Shown in pieces: positions 23,425 through 23,958 of a DNA stretch of 23,958 nucleotides. The notes below the pieces were generated by a model. The model saw nothing but the letters and a program-made list of their open reading frames with translations. It had not been told where the DNA came from and made no database searches. Source of the stretch: Balneolales bacterium (GTDB lineage: Bacteria; Bacteroidota; Rhodothermia; Balneolales; Natronogracilivirgulaceae); NCBI GenBank assembly GCA_007131625.1, contig SLQC01000101.1, forward strand, positions 1-23,958, read 5' to 3'. The translations under genes were made by a program, and so were the position numbers. Positions within the stretch are counted from its first letter, which is position 1. Each line of letters opens with the position of its first letter.

Positions 23425-23958
23425 ACAGAATTATCGAATATATGCTGCCACCTCAGCGATCGACGATGGCAAGTGAGGTTGATAGCCTTTTTACCTTTAT
23501 CAACATAGCAGGATTTATCCTGTTTATCGGGATAATGATTACGATCCTGATCTTCGTCATCAAATATCGCCGTAAGTCCGAAGACGATGTAACTCCCGTG
23601 ATCACGCACAACAGTTTTTTGGAAGTGACCTGGACCGTCATTCCGATTTTCCTGATACTGATCGTATTCAGTTGGGGTTTCCGCGGGTTTCTGACCCTTT
23701 CCTCTCCCCCTGCCAATGCGTATGAGATTCATGTATCGGCCGCTTCCTGGCTATGGCAATTTCATTATGCCAGTGGCGGATCTACAATGAACGAAGTTTA
23801 TGTGCCGGTAGATCGGCCGGTGAAATTCATAATGTCCTCGGAAGATGTCATCCATTCACTCGCCATACCTGATTTTCGAATCAAAATGGACGTTTTGCCC
23901 AACCGTTACACCACAACATGGTTTCAGGCGACCGAAACCGGGCAATCAAGGATTTACT
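23421..23958 (+). CDS. coxB: Cytochrome c oxidase subunit II (partial, runs off the window)
   Basis: 179 complete codons are visible, starting MNRIIEYMLPPQRSTMASEVDS at an ATG that overlaps the SCO1 stop. Two membrane helices follow (about 24-48, FTFINIAGFILFIGIMITILIF, and 68-91, EVTWTVIPIFLILIVFSWGF), the hairpin typical of subunit II. The cupredoxin domain then begins (YEIHVSAASWLWQFHY) and reaches the first CuA-region histidine His145 in VIHSLAIPDFRIKMDVLPNRY. The cysteine CuA ligands and any fused cytochrome c domain lie beyond the window. Subunit II accepts electrons for the oxidase, here plausibly from ActE or ActA. The usual Trp-rich WxWxF motif reads WLWQF. Subunit I should follow. 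Confidence 0.94.
   Translation, partial: MNRIIEYMLPPQRSTMASEVDSLFTFINIAGFILFIGIMITILIFVIKYRRKSEDDVTPVITHNSFLEVTWTVIPIFLILIVFSWGFRGFLTLSSPPANAYEIHVSAASWLWQFHYASGGSTMNEVYVPVDRPVKFIMSSEDVIHSLAIPDFRIKMDVLPNRYTTTWFQATETGQSRIY

Overview
The window reads as ordinary chromosomal DNA from a member of the Bacteroidota/Balneolota/Rhodothermota side of the tree. The placement is inferred from gene content: an alternative complex III (Act) operon of the Rhodothermus/Bacteroidetes type running into SCO1 and cytochrome c oxidase subunit II, a RodZ-like protein next to ligA, a PPi-type phosphofructokinase, and genes that mostly lack Shine-Dalgarno sequences. I see no rRNA, tRNA, IS element, prophage or CRISPR array.

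Layout. (1) Positions 1-9038, all on the plus strand: the possible tail of an unknown gene, a RodZ-like HTH membrane protein, ligA, a lone STAS-domain protein, an SSS-family sodium:solute symporter with a structured leader, a PgpH-type HD hydrolase, and a XerC/D recombinase whose start overlaps the hydrolase stop. (2) Positions 9170-13455, metabolic and housekeeping genes on both strands: mtnA (+), a YciO-type YrdC-domain protein (-), a PPi-type phosphofructokinase (-), and a UPF0173 metallo-beta-lactamase-fold hydrolase (+). (3) Positions 13456-14608: a DUF420 membrane protein (-) with an unrelated minisatellite on each side, a 21-bp array at its 3' end and a 17-bp array upstream. The divergent leader of the act operon, with a good hairpin, lies here too. 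(4) Positions 14609-23958, plus strand: actA-B-C-D-E-F, a 112-aa single-pass membrane protein, a SCO1/SenC copper chaperone, and the start of coxB, which runs off the window.

How the genes work together. The Act proteins oxidise membrane quinol: ActC/ActF are membrane subunits, ActB carries the FeS clusters, and ActA (five hemes) and ActE (one heme) are cytochromes. Electrons are then expected to pass to the heme-copper oxidase whose subunit II starts at the window end. SCO1 probably serves its CuA site. DUF420 proteins are related to the oxidase-maturation protein CtaM/YozB, so the minus-strand gene beside the operon fits the same process.

I did not find a clearly new system. The observations most worth a second look are the two tandem arrays around DUF420, the duplicated start region plus stem-loop before the symporter, the act leader hairpin, and the small protein between actF and SCO1.
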